This document shows positions 52,549 to 61,149 of a DNA stretch of 64,000 nucleotides, one piece after another (the stretch's first letter is position 1; the number at the start of each line of letters is the position of its first letter). The DNA is from Sulfomarinibacter sp963733915 (GTDB lineage Bacteria; Acidobacteriota; Thermoanaerobaculia; Thermoanaerobaculales; Sulfomarinibacteraceae): contig CAVTEP010000011.1 in assembly GCA_963733915.1 (NCBI GenBank), forward strand, positions 620,001 through 684,000. The letters are read 5' to 3'. The translations under genes and the position numbers were made by a program. A model generated the notes under the pieces. The model was given only the letters and a program-made list of their open reading frames with translations. It ran no database searches and was not told the origin of the DNA.

Positions 52549-53589
52549 ATGGATCCTCTTACCAACCTGATCGGCAAGACATCTCGCCAGATTGCCGATC
52601 TGATCACACCTCAGGTCGACCGCCCCTTTCGCGCGCGGCAGGTTGCGCGGTGGATCATCGACCGCAACTCGGCGGACTTTTCCGAAATGAGCGATCTACC
52701 CAAGGAGCTGCGAGTGGAGCTCGACCATCGCTACCGCCTCGAGGAGCCGCAGGTCTTGCAGGCGATCTCGAGCGATGACGGATCGCTCAAGTACCTCTTC
52801 GGCCTTTCAGACGGAGTGACGATCGAGGGAGTGGCCATGCGCGAAGGCACGAAGGCCACCCTGTGCCTTTCCTCTCAAGCCGGGTGTGCGGTGGGATGCA
52901 CCTTCTGCGTGACCGGGGCCGTGGGTGCCGGGCGCAATCTGCGACCGGACGAGATTGTAGGTCAGTACCGAGTGATGGTGCGACAACTCGGAGTCGAGGT
53001 CGAGCGCGTCAACATCGTCTTTATGGGAATGGGTGAGCCTCTCCTCAATACCGCCAACCTCGGCCCTGCGCTCGAGGTGCTCTATGAAAGGGTGAGCCCG
53101 AAGAGGATCACCGTCTCGACGGCCGGTATTCTGCCCGGCATCCGCTGGCTTGCCGGACTGCAGACCCGGCCGAAGCTCGCGCTCTCACTCAACGCTCCCG
53201 ACCAGCAGCGGCGGGAGATCATCATGCCGATCGCGCGCCGGTATCCGCTGACAGATCTTTTTGCCGCGCTGCGCTCGTTTCCTCTCGAACGCGGTCGACG
53301 CATCACCTTTGAGTACGTGTTGATCCGTGGTTTCAACGACGCTCTCACCGACGCAACCACTGTCGCCGGCCTCATCCGCGGCATTCCTGCCAAGGTCAAC
53401 GTGATCCCGCTCAACGAGGACCGCGAGCACTTCGCCGAGCTTCGGCGTCCCGACGCAGCGGCCGTGGATCGCTTCGCGGCCCGCTTGCGAGATGCAGGTC
53501 TGACGGTGACGGTTCGCTGGTCGAAGGGCGAGGACGTCGCCGCCGCCTGCGGGCAACTGCGCGGGCGTCAGGTGTCTTCGGAGCGGTAG
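52549..53589 (+). CDS. rlmN: 23S rRNA (adenine-C2)/tRNA methyltransferase RlmN
   Basis: The 346-residue radical SAM enzyme methylates C2 of A2503 in 23S rRNA and A37 in some tRNAs. The cluster cysteines are Cys113, Cys117 and Cys120 in CAVGCTFC. Other conserved parts are MAMREGTKATLC-type strands, NIVFMGMGEPLLN and the C-terminal KVNVIPLNED. A conserved Cys near the C-terminus lies in AAACGQLRG, the methyl-transfer cysteine. Its 3' end overlaps the converging pgeF by 22 bases. Confidence 0.94.
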   Translation: MDPLTNLIGKTSRQIADLITPQVDRPFRARQVARWIIDRNSADFSEMSDLPKELRVELDHRYRLEEPQVLQAISSDDGSLKYLFGLSDGVTIEGVAMREGTKATLCLSSQAGCAVGCTFCVTGAVGAGRNLRPDEIVGQYRVMVRQLGVEVERVNIVFMGMGEPLLNTANLGPALEVLYERVSPKRITVSTAGILPGIRWLAGLQTRPKLALSLNAPDQQRREIIMPIARRYPLTDLFAALRSFPLERGRRITFEYVLIRGFNDALTDATTVAGLIRGIPAKVNVIPLNEDREHFAELRRPDAAAVDRFAARLRDAGLTVTVRWSKGEDVAAACGQLRGRQVSSER

Positions 53590-54308
53590 ACCACCGACCA
53601 CTGCCGGCCGGCCGCGGCGCCGTCTCGCCGGAAAGAGGCGAGTCCGGGTGACGAGGCGGTGCATGGACCGACAATCGAGATCGCGGTCGGCGCCACGCCG
53701 AGGGCCTCGAGACGGGCGGCGAGCAAACTCCGCAGGTCGACACAGTCGTCGATGCGCCACCGGGTCTCGTCGATACCGAGTGCTCGAAGCCCCTCGATGA
53801 CCTCGGGGCCCACCTGATACCGGGGGCCTGAGATGGCCGGCCCGAGCGCCGCAACCAGGCTGGCGGGCGGTACTCCGTAGTCCTCGATCAAACGAGCTAC
53901 CACCGCACCCACGACGTCGAGAGCGGTGCCCCGCCAGCCGGAGTGCACCGCCGCCACCACGCCGTCACTGGCAATCAACACAGGCACGCAGTCGGCCGTC
54001 CACACCGCAAGTCCAACGCCGTCCTGGTCGGTGATAAGTGCGTCGCAATCTCCGAGGCTGCACAGGGGCAGGTGCCGACCGGAGGTCACTGCCCTCAGCT
54101 CTCGACCGTGGACCTGCTCTCCCCACCGGAGGCTACAGACGCTTGGCTGAAGGGCGCGCAAAAGGCTGCGCATCCGATCCAGACGCGCACCGACCGGCCC
54201 CGCCGGGCCGAGGCCGAACATCATTGTCACGCTCTCCAATCCGCCGACCAGGGCGCGGGTGTTGGCGACGATCTTCTCGGTCCACGGCATTCTGTCCGCT
54301 CGTGTCAT
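53568..54308 (-). CDS. pgeF: Laccase-domain protein PgeF/YfiH
   Basis: The 246-residue protein has the YfiH (Cu-oxidase_4) fold. The metal ligands are in EQVHG, TADCVPV and VHSGWRGT. Family members act on purine nucleosides or edit peptidoglycan stem peptides. The ATG at 54308 is chosen; a second Met six residues on is also possible. It is divergent from ftsE. Confidence 0.85.
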   Translation of the reverse strand: MTRADRMPWTEKIVANTRALVGGLESVTMMFGLGPAGPVGARLDRMRSLLRALQPSVCSLRWGEQVHGRELRAVTSGRHLPLCSLGDCDALITDQDGVGLAVWTADCVPVLIASDGVVAAVHSGWRGTALDVVGAVVARLIEDYGVPPASLVAALGPAISGPRYQVGPEVIEGLRALGIDETRWRIDDCVDLRSLLAARLEALGVAPTAISIVGPCTASSPGLASFRRDGAAAGRQWSVVYRSEDT

Positions 54309-54413
54309 GGTCCAGGCCCAATGATACAATTCGTTCTCCGGGGGTGCCTTGAGGAGTCACGCCGAACCGCACCAGTCAATTCGCGGCTCACTGACGCGCG
54401 CACAACGCGGTCC

Positions 54414-55082
54414 GTGATTCGTCTCCGGTCCGTTTCCAAGGAGTACGAACGGCGCACGATCCTGCGCAACCTCGATCTGCAGGTCGAGGCCGGGGAGTTT
54501 GTCTTCCTGACCGGCCCGTCGGGGGCGGGCAAGACGACCCTGCTGCGTTTGCTCTATGCGTCCGAGTTTCCGACCACCGGCGAAGTGTGGGTCGCGGGAC
54601 GAAGGGTCGACGAGCTCACCCGTTCCCGGCTGCCGTCGTTGCGCCGCAAGATCGGCGTCATCTTCCAGGATTTCAAGTTGTTACGGCGGAAGACGGTGCT
54701 CGAAAACATCACCTTCGTCCTCCGAATTCACGGAGTGGCGCCGCGAGAATCTCAACGTCGAGCGCTTCAGGTGCTCAAACGCCTCGGCCTTCAACATCGG
54801 CAATCGGCCTTGCCGGACTCCCTTTCAGGGGGCGAACAGCAACGGGTGGCCATCGCCCGTGCACTGGTCTACCAGCCGCGTCTGATTCTGGCCGACGAAC
54901 CGACCGGGAATCTCGACGCCGACCTTGCCTCCGAGCTCCTCAGCCTCCTGTGCGACATCAACTATCAGGGTGCAACGGTACTGGTGGCCACCCACGACCA
55001 CGCCATTCTCGAATCGATCCCGGCGCGCACGTTGGTGCTCCATCAGGGACAGGTTCATTATGACGGGATGTGGCCGCCGTGA
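54414..55082 (+). CDS. ftsE: Cell division ATP-binding protein FtsE
   Basis: The 222-residue ABC ATPase has Walker A GPSGAGKTTLLR, Q-loop GVIFQDFKLL, signature LSGGEQQRVAIARAL and Walker B LILADEPTGNLD. With FtsX it controls peptidoglycan amidases at the septum. The GTG at 54414 gives the normal FtsE length; longer upstream frames are antisense to pgeF. It overlaps ftsX by four bases (GTGA). Confidence 0.93.
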   Translation: MIRLRSVSKEYERRTILRNLDLQVEAGEFVFLTGPSGAGKTTLLRLLYASEFPTTGEVWVAGRRVDELTRSRLPSLRRKIGVIFQDFKLLRRKTVLENITFVLRIHGVAPRESQRRALQVLKRLGLQHRQSALPDSLSGGEQQRVAIARALVYQPRLILADEPTGNLDADLASELLSLLCDINYQGATVLVATHDHAILESIPARTLVLHQGQVHYDGMWPP

Positions 55083-55933
55083 TTCGCCATGCGCTGAGCG
55101 AAGGCATGGCCGTGCTCCGTGAGCGTGCGGCCGTAAGCGTGATCCTGACGCTGGCTCTGGCGGTGCCAATCGCGTTGGCCGGGGTCGGGCTGGATCTTTA
55201 TCTATGGCTGGACCCGGTGGCCTCCGGCACTGCGGACATCAGCACAGTGGCGGTGCTGCTCCATCCCCGGCTCGGTCCGGAGGAGCGCGGTCGTTGGATC
55301 GCCGATGTGTCGCGAGAGCATTCCGATTGGGCGATCGCCGAGGTATCGAGCGATGACCTCGCCGAGCGCCTGCAACGGTGGTTTCCCTATCTTCGGGACT
55401 TGTTGGAGACGGGCGATGCCTCGTTGCCGCCACTGATTGAGATTTCGACCACCGACCCGAGCTCGGTCGAGGCCCTCCAAGGTCGATCGGATATCCTCGC
55501 TATCGGTCCCCGCTCGTCGATCGAGCAGACCTTGGGGACGGTCGCACGACGTCTCGCAGGAACCATGGCAGGGGTCAGCGCGGTCCTCCTCGCTGGCGCC
55601 TTTCTGCTCGCTTCCGTGTGGGTCCACCTCGAGCTCTATCGACACGGGGACGAGATCACGATCATGCGTCTTGTCGGCGCGACCGAGGGCACGATTCGCG
55701 GCCCGTTTCTATTCGCGGTAGTAGTTCCCGGAGTCGTAGCAGGCGCAGTGGCGGCCTTCGCTTCGACGGCCACCGTCGCGGGCCTTTCACGCCTCATTGT
55801 TTCTCTCGGTTTGTCTCCGATTGCGATACCACCGGCGGTCGTTGTCTCGCAGGTCGTCATCGGCGGGTTGCTGCCGCTGCTCGCGGCGACGATCACCCTG
55901 GCGCGCCACGCGAACGAAGGAATCGAAAATTAG
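55079..55933 (+). CDS. ftsX: Cell division permease-like protein FtsX
   Basis: The 284-residue protein has an N-terminal membrane helix (about 20-45), a large extracytoplasmic loop (about 50-165), and three further helices near the C-terminus with the conserved phrase EITIMRLVGATEGTIRGPF. That matches FtsX. The GTG at 55079 overlaps the ftsE stop as GTGA; a GTG at 55070 would add three residues. It transmits FtsE ATPase cycles to periplasmic amidase activators. Confidence 0.9.
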   Translation: MIRHALSEGMAVLRERAAVSVILTLALAVPIALAGVGLDLYLWLDPVASGTADISTVAVLLHPRLGPEERGRWIADVSREHSDWAIAEVSSDDLAERLQRWFPYLRDLLETGDASLPPLIEISTTDPSSVEALQGRSDILAIGPRSSIEQTLGTVARRLAGTMAGVSAVLLAGAFLLASVWVHLELYRHGDEITIMRLVGATEGTIRGPFLFAVVVPGVVAGAVAAFASTATVAGLSRLIVSLGLSPIAIPPAVVVSQVVIGGLLPLLAATITLARHANEGIEN

Positions 55934-55937
55934 CCTC

Positions 55938-55963
55938 AAAAACGCGGCCCGTGGGCCGCGTTT
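55938..55963. terminator. Bidirectional hairpin terminator between ftsX and the TPR gene
   Basis: An 11-bp stem (AAACGCGGCCC/GGGCCGCGTTT, 55940-55963) with a tight CGTG loop lies right after the ftsX stop. A-rich and T-rich ends give T runs in both directions, stronger for the minus gene. It is well placed to end both converging transcripts. Confidence 0.75.
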
Positions 55964-55983
55964 CGAGTCGGTGGTGTTTCAAG

Positions 55984-57216
55984 TTACTGACAGGATTCGC
56001 TGTACTGTTTCTCGAGGCCCGGGAGCTGCTCTTGCAGCAAATTGGCGTTGTCGATGTCGCCGAGTTTTTTCAGCTCCTCAACCTGGAGTTTCAGGGCCTC
56101 GATCTTGCGCTTGAAGTCGCTGCACTCCTCCCGCGCCTTGGTGTTCTGAGCGGCCGCCGCTGATTTTTCGTCCATCTTGGCCGCCATCGACCCGTTGCCG
56201 GCCTCCTGGTACCACCGTTTCGCGTTGCCATAGTCCTTCATTTTGTCGTAGGTATATCCACCCTGGTTGTAGATCTGCGTGCGGAGCTTTCCCGAGACGT
56301 TGAGCTTGAGCGCCTGCTGGAGGTCGGCAATCGCAGGGTTGAGCTGGTTGAGCGAGGTCTTGCACTGCGCCGAGTAGTAGTATACGAGCGCATTTGAGGA
56401 TTGCTGGGCCCGCGCCTTGTCGAACCAGCTGAGGGCCCTCGAGTACTCGCCGGCGCCAAGCCAGGCCTCGCCCGCGAGCAGCTGATGATCGAAGGTCGGT
56501 GAACCCGCGGCCAGTTTGTCCGCCACCTGGCCGGACTCGGTGTAATAGCGGCTCTTCTCCTGGTCCGAGTTTGAACGACGGGCGACCGATATCGCCGCAC
56601 GGACGGCGTTGCGTCCGCTGGTCGCATCCTTGGGGTCGAGCTCGAAGGCCTTCTTGAAGGCGTCGAAGGCCTTGGCGTCCTCGTTGTTGGCCGTGTAGGC
56701 CGAGCCGAGCGCCTGTTGGAGACGGGGGTTGTTCCCATCTGCCCGCGCCTGGGTCGAGAGCACGCTGATGGCCTCGCCCGGGCGATTGGTCTTGGTTGCC
56801 GCCTGGGCGAAGAGGAGGGCGTAGTTCGACCGGTGAGACGCATCCATCGAGCTCATGCTCAGCGGCTTGAGCAGCTCGTAGGCGCTCTGGTACTGGTCCG
56901 ACTGCAGCAAGGCCTGCGCAAGGGCTATCTTGTAGGACGCCTGGCTGCCGTCCAGCTCGACCGCCTTGCGGAGGCTGGCTACGGCCGGACTCAACTGACC
57001 AAGGGCACGCTGCGAAACGCCCAGCATGTAATAGGCTCCGGCGTAATCCGGGTTGGTCTTGGTGACCTCTTCGAACTCCTTGACGGCGGTCGCCCAGTCC
57101 TTTTTTTTGTAGGCCTCGAGGCCCTTGTTCCACTCTGCGCGCGCGGGCGTCGCCGCCGCCAGAAGCAGGATCACTGCCGCAATCGCGATCGTTACCCGGC
57201 TGACCCTCGATTTCAT
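55984..57216 (-). CDS. Periplasmic TPR-repeat protein
   Basis: The 410-residue protein has a signal peptide (about residues 1-27, ending ATPARAEW) and at least seven TPR motifs (AYKKKDWATAVKEFEEVTKTNPD, GVSQRALGQLSPAVASLRKAVELD, and so on). A coiled-coil tail (about 370-405) ends with KQYSESCQ. GGAGG precedes the ATG at 57216. It follows the tonB/exbD/exbB and DUF4388 genes on the same strand, so it may help assemble or use that system in the periplasm; this link is inferred. Confidence 0.8.
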   Translation of the reverse strand: MKSRVSRVTIAIAAVILLLAAATPARAEWNKGLEAYKKKDWATAVKEFEEVTKTNPDYAGAYYMLGVSQRALGQLSPAVASLRKAVELDGSQASYKIALAQALLQSDQYQSAYELLKPLSMSSMDASHRSNYALLFAQAATKTNRPGEAISVLSTQARADGNNPRLQQALGSAYTANNEDAKAFDAFKKAFELDPKDATSGRNAVRAAISVARRSNSDQEKSRYYTESGQVADKLAAGSPTFDHQLLAGEAWLGAGEYSRALSWFDKARAQQSSNALVYYYSAQCKTSLNQLNPAIADLQQALKLNVSGKLRTQIYNQGGYTYDKMKDYGNAKRWYQEAGNGSMAAKMDEKSAAAAQNTKAREECSDFKRKIEALKLQVEELKKLGDIDNANLLQEQLPGLEKQYSESCQ

Positions 57217-57250
57217 GTTCGTGCCTCCATCTGTGGTAACAAGATCGATC

Positions 57251-58087
57251 TCAACTTTGTTGCCCCTCACCGAGTAACGGCCGCACCTGTTCGTCAAACA
57301 TGGCCGCCGTATCAGAGCCCTTGAGAAGCGAAATGGCCTTTGTGTGCTGTTCCACCATTTCTCGCAGCGCATTGAATCCCTCGCCCCGCTCGATCAGGGT
57401 ACGGGCCGAAGTGTACTGCTTTTCTATCGTTCGTTCACCCCCGGCGCCGACAACATCCAGCGCCACCGCACGGATCTTCTCGGCGAGTCCGAGGAGGGTC
57501 ACCGAACTCGGCCCGGTGGTCCACCGTTTGCCGCCGTCGTCGATTCTGCCGGCGCTCCCGAGCGCCACCAGCCCGGTGGTTATCATTCCGAACAATAGCT
57601 TGGACACGTCGAACGGCGCCCATTTCAGCTGATCGGCGATCTCTTCGATCGAGCGCTCGCCGTCGATGCGCGTGACAAGAATCCACTCTTGGGGGCTGAG
57701 GGTTACCTGGTCCGTGCCCTGGTCGCGGGGGGCGAAATACGGCACGAGGTCGAGCGAGGGGATTTTTCGCGAAAGGACCCGCCACTCGTCGAGTCGACGC
57801 GCCGATTCCATCATCAGACTCGCGTTCGACACGTGAATGGTCACCTGGCTGCACTCTTCTCCCGGGTTGAAGGAGAAAGTTCCCTGTGACCAGATGGCCA
57901 TCTCAAAGACCGCACTGTCACCTCGGAGCCGGCCGACCGAGGCGTCAACGATCTGTCCGTCGCGCAGATAAATTTTGCCGGTGGCCTCGATGCCGTGGAT
58001 CTCGAATGCACCCGTCTTACCTGAGACGCTCACCAGTTGGATCACGTCCGGCAACGGCAGTTCGCTCAGAGATCCTTGTAGAGACAT
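57251..58087 (-). CDS. DUF4388 domain protein, small
   Basis: The 278-residue protein begins MSLQGSLSELPLPDVIQLVSVSGKTG, a clean DUF4388 (PatA N-terminal) module through about residue 115. The second half includes WILVTRIDGERSIEEIADQL, a winged-helix-like domain. A helical end follows. It is read in the tonB operon, 34 bases upstream of the TPR gene. Compared with the 38-kb DUF4388 protein it is shorter and soluble. Function is unknown; these modules occur in bacterial regulatory proteins. Confidence 0.75.
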   Translation of the reverse strand: MSLQGSLSELPLPDVIQLVSVSGKTGAFEIHGIEATGKIYLRDGQIVDASVGRLRGDSAVFEMAIWSQGTFSFNPGEECSQVTIHVSNASLMMESARRLDEWRVLSRKIPSLDLVPYFAPRDQGTDQVTLSPQEWILVTRIDGERSIEEIADQLKWAPFDVSKLLFGMITTGLVALGSAGRIDDGGKRWTTGPSSVTLLGLAEKIRAVALDVVGAGGERTIEKQYTSARTLIERGEGFNALREMVEQHTKAISLLKGSDTAAMFDEQVRPLLGEGQQS

Positions 58088-58111
58088 GGTGGAGCAACTG
58101 ACAACTGCAGG

Positions 58112-58833
58112 TTACTGCAGGTTAAATCGCACAGTCAGAATATAGAGAACCTCTACCGGTTTCCCGTTGAGCGTCGACGGTTCGAACTTCCATTTGTTGA
58201 CAGCGTCTGTTGCGGTCTCTGTGAGACCGAGGGGCAAACCACGCAGGACCTTTACGTTTTGCACGTTGCCGCTCTTGCCGATCGTGCACTCCAACACGAC
58301 CACTCCTTGGATCCGCGCACGGCGGGCGGCCTCGGGGTAGATTGGATTGGGGCCGCTGATTTTTCTCGGCTCGGTGATATTGCCGCCAACCACGAAGCGG
58401 ACCGGGCCTTCGGGCTCGGGCGGAGGAGGCGCATCAGGCACTCCGAGGACCAGGTTCTCATCCGGCACGAAATCGATGTCTTCGTCCGGATCCTCGTCGC
58501 GGATCGGCTCAGGCTCGTCCGGCGTCGGGTCGGGAATCGGAACTTTCTGCGTCTTCGGCTTCGGAATCTGTTGCATCTCGCGTCGAGGAGGCTGTTTGAA
58601 CTTGACCTGCTTGACGACATAGATCTTGCTCTTCTTCTCCTTTGCATCGGAGAGACCGCCTGCAAACGAAGGCCAATGCATTGCAAAGATGATGACGTGG
58701 AGGATCACCGCGATGCCCATTGCCCAACGCGTCACCTTGCGGTCCTGACCCTCTTCGAGGGCCAACATCTCGGCTGTCGTCATCGGCAGCTGCGAATCCT
58801 GCTGCTTCGGCGCGGGTTTTGGAGAATCGCTCA
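58112..58833 (-). CDS. tonB: TonB-family energy transducer
   Basis: The roughly 240-residue protein has a cytoplasmic N-terminus of about 36 residues, a membrane helix (about 37-55, containing His46, the family's functional position), a Pro-rich periplasmic spacer (PKPKTQKVPIPDPTPDEPEPIRDED) and the C-terminal TonB domain starting YPEAARRARIQGVVVLECTI. The codon at 58834-58832 is the likely ATG, with AAGGAGG five bases upstream; a GTG at 58849 overlapping the exbD stop adds five residues. It couples proton motive force to outer-membrane receptors. None of those receptors lies in the window. Confidence 0.9.
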
Positions 58834-58845
58834 TGCCCTCCTCCT

Positions 58846-59343
58846 TCACTGGATCCCGAGCATGGACCAGAGGTTCTCGATCTCACGCCGGGTCGGGATC
58901 GAAATGGTCTGGATTTCCATCAACGGCTTCCCGTTGACGTCCACGTGAATCGCCTCACCATTGGCATCCGTCCACTCCTCCCTCGCCTGCCGAAGGGTGT
59001 CGAAAACGCGGATCATGTCACCGTAGGTCGCGTCGGGATCGGTCCGCAAGATCACGGGCTTTTCCGGATTCTGCTTGAGCTTTTCGAGAACGTAGGGGAG
59101 CAGACCCTCGAGCGGGATCCCCTTGTTGTCAATCTCGATCGCGCCACCGCGCAGGACGTGGACGTCGATCGAGTCCTCCTGCTTGATTTCAGGTGTGTCG
59201 GTGTCCTCGGGGAGGGCGAAATCAAGACCGCGGGTAGCGGAGAAAGCCGACGTGATCATGAAGTAGATGATCAGAAGAAAGGAGATGTCGGCCATCGACC
59301 CGGTGAAGATCTCGGACTGGATTTCTTTCTTTTTGATCTTCAT
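58846..59343 (-). CDS. exbD: ExbD-family proton channel subunit (second copy)
   Basis: The 165-residue protein has one N-terminal membrane helix with the channel Asp (SMADISFLLIIYFMITSAF) and a periplasmic domain ending ESISIPTRREIENLW. It works with ExbB as a proton-driven motor. It follows another ExbD and precedes tonB, overlapping tonB's longer frame as GTGA. Two ExbD copies in a row, only about 30 percent alike by eye, are typical of Acidobacteriota and Bacteroidota clusters. Confidence 0.92.
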   Translation of the reverse strand: MKIKKKEIQSEIFTGSMADISFLLIIYFMITSAFSATRGLDFALPEDTDTPEIKQEDSIDVHVLRGGAIEIDNKGIPLEGLLPYVLEKLKQNPEKPVILRTDPDATYGDMIRVFDTLRQAREEWTDANGEAIHVDVNGKPLMEIQTISIPTRREIENLWSMLGIQ

Positions 59344-59355
59344 CGTCGCCTCCGT

Positions 59356-59805
59356 TCAGTCTCTGACGGTCTTCTGTTCGGAAAGCAAATAGATGTACTT
59401 GACTTTCGACTGCTTGAGCGCGTCGAGTACGGCGTCGACATGCTCGTAGGGCACCGCTTCATCCGCCTTGACGATGAACTCTTTGTTCGGGTTCCGCGCC
59501 ACCTCGGTAGAGGCGAAGGTCACCACCTCCTCGTTGGTGCTGACGGGCAGCGCCATCTCCTCGCCGGTCGAAACGCGTACCGTCAACGGCGCCGTGAAAT
59601 CATCGGGTGGTGCGATCGATATCACTGCCGCTTTCTCGGGGACCTTGACCCGAATCCAGGTGTCCGGCAGATCCATCTTTGTCCGATCGACCTCGACCTT
59701 GTACGTCAACACGAAGAACACGATGAGCAGAAACACGATGTCCGCCATCGATGCGGTGAAGATCTGGGCTGCTCCGGTTTTACTTCTACCGCGGATGAGT
59801 GCCAT
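59356..59805 (-). CDS. exbD: ExbD-family proton channel subunit (first copy)
   Basis: The 149-residue protein has the N-terminal SMADIVFLLIVFFVLTY helix with the membrane Asp, then a periplasmic domain (KAAVISIAPPDDFTAPLTVRV ... YIYLLSEQKTVRD). It is 12 bases from the second exbD and 14 bases from exbB. The two ExbD proteins may form a heterodimer on one ExbB pentamer. Confidence 0.92.
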   Translation of the reverse strand: MALIRGRSKTGAAQIFTASMADIVFLLIVFFVLTYKVEVDRTKMDLPDTWIRVKVPEKAAVISIAPPDDFTAPLTVRVSTGEEMALPVSTNEEVVTFASTEVARNPNKEFIVKADEAVPYEHVDAVLDALKQSKVKYIYLLSEQKTVRD

Positions 59806-59819
59806 CTGCGGACTCCCTT

Positions 59820-60476
59820 CTAGGCCTGACCCTCGCCTCCCTGACCGTAACGCTGGCTGTCCATCTCGGTGAAGGTCTCAACCAGCATGTTGGAAGCGGT
59901 TTCGATGTCGCGCACGAAGCGGGTAATCTTGGTGTTGTACCAGTTGTAGACCAGCTGCGCCGGAATCGCGATGATAAGACCTGCGGCGGTGGTGATGAGC
60001 GCCTCCGAGATGCCGACGGCGACCAAGGCCGGATTGGTGAGGCCCTGCTCGGCGAGAGTGGCGAAGGACTTGATCATGCCGGCGACGGTTCCGAGAAAGC
60101 CGAGCATCGGCGCGACGTTAGCCGTCGTGGCGAGAATGCCGAGGCGTTTTTCGAGGCGATCGAGCTCATATAGCGCGGCGTTCTCGATGGTCTTCTCGAT
60201 GTCTTCCCGGGAGTGGCCGTAACGCAGCAGGCCGGCCTTCATCACCGAGGCGACGGGCCCCCGATTCTGCTCGCAGACCTTGATCGCCTCTTTGACGTTG
60301 CGGTTGACCAGCAACGCCTTGCGGATCTTGGTCAGAAACTCGTTGACGTTGATCTTGGCCTTCGAAAAGACGATGAATCGCTCGATGGCCACGGTCGCCG
60401 CCAACACCGAGAAGAAAAGGAGCGGGTACATGAAAATCCCACCCTGGCGAAAGTATTCTGCTACCTGTCCAGTCAC
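59820..60476 (-). CDS. exbB: ExbB/TolQ-family proton channel protein
   Basis: The 218-residue protein has three membrane helices: about 16-36 (FMYPLLFFSVLAATVAIERF), and two near 120-200 with TVAGMIKSF and LITTAAGLIIAIPAQLVYN. It is the proton channel scaffold for ExbD and TonB. GTG at 60476 follows AGGAGG at seven bases. It is the first gene of the exbB-exbD-exbD-tonB-DUF4388-TPR operon. Confidence 0.93.
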   Translation of the reverse strand: MTGQVAEYFRQGGIFMYPLLFFSVLAATVAIERFIVFSKAKINVNEFLTKIRKALLVNRNVKEAIKVCEQNRGPVASVMKAGLLRYGHSREDIEKTIENAALYELDRLEKRLGILATTANVAPMLGFLGTVAGMIKSFATLAEQGLTNPALVAVGISEALITTAAGLIIAIPAQLVYNWYNTKITRFVRDIETASNMLVETFTEMDSQRYGQGGEGQA

Positions 60477-60511
60477 GGCTATACCTCCTGCTGGTTAGAG
60501 TTCACAGGCGG

Positions 60512-60532
60512 GGATGAGTTCCACGCTCATCC
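60512..60532. repeat. Inverted repeat in the exbB leader region
   Basis: GGATGAG and CTCATCC form a 7-bp stem with a TTCCACG loop, about 36 bases before exbB on the minus strand. GTTCAC words flank it. It may be a leader hairpin or regulator site. Otherwise the 172-base gap between exbB and ruvC holds no gene that I can see. Confidence 0.5.
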
Positions 60533-60648
60533 GTGTTCACCTCACAACGAACGGTGATTTCCGGCGTTTTCCAGAAAACACCGCATCAACGAATCTTCCC
60601 TCATCCGAGCATGAAGGCAGGGCATCGTAGCACGAGGCCCTGGGGGCG

Positions 60649-61149
60649 TCAACGAGATGTTCTCCAGGGTCTGAGGTGAGCGTGGGTGAGGGCGACGGCC
60701 ATGGCGTCGGCGGCGTCTTCGGCGGGTGGTTCCTCGAGGCCCAGAAGTTGCACCACCATATAGTTGATTTGTTGTTTTTCCGCCCTGCCGTGGCCGACGA
60801 TGGCGGACTTGACCTCGGCCGGACTGTACGAGGTGACCTCGAGGTCGAGCCCTCCCAGAACGGCGAGAATGACGCCACGACATTCGGCGAGCGCGAGCCC
60901 ACTCTTTGGGCTGCGCCCGGAGAACGAAGACTCCACGGCGGCGCAGTCGGGGTTGAGCTCAGCGACCACGGAAACGAGGCGCCTTTGGAGATCGGCGAGC
61001 CGGCCGTGGCGGTGAGTGCCGCGGGGCCGCACGACCCCGGCGCGTTCGAGCCGATACCGATTGCCCGCAGTCACCACCAGCGCCCAGCCGGTGGCCCTGG
61101 AGCCAGGGTCAACGCCGAGGACGCGGACAACGAGATCTGCCCGGCTCAC
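60649..61149 (-). CDS. ruvC: Crossover junction endodeoxyribonuclease RuvC
   Basis: The 166-residue resolvase cuts Holliday junctions after RuvAB migration. The catalytic acids are Asp14 (GVDPG), Glu in VESSFSG, and two acids in the C-terminal EDAADAMAVALTHAH. The GTG at 61149 sits inside the yebC stop (GTGA); a longer extension is yebC in another frame. YebC-RuvC adjacency is common in bacteria. ruvA and ruvB are elsewhere in this window. Confidence 0.93.
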   Translation of the reverse strand: MSRADLVVRVLGVDPGSRATGWALVVTAGNRYRLERAGVVRPRGTHRHGRLADLQRRLVSVVAELNPDCAAVESSFSGRSPKSGLALAECRGVILAVLGGLDLEVTSYSPAEVKSAIVGHGRAEKQQINYMVVQLLGLEEPPAEDAADAMAVALTHAHLRPWRTSR

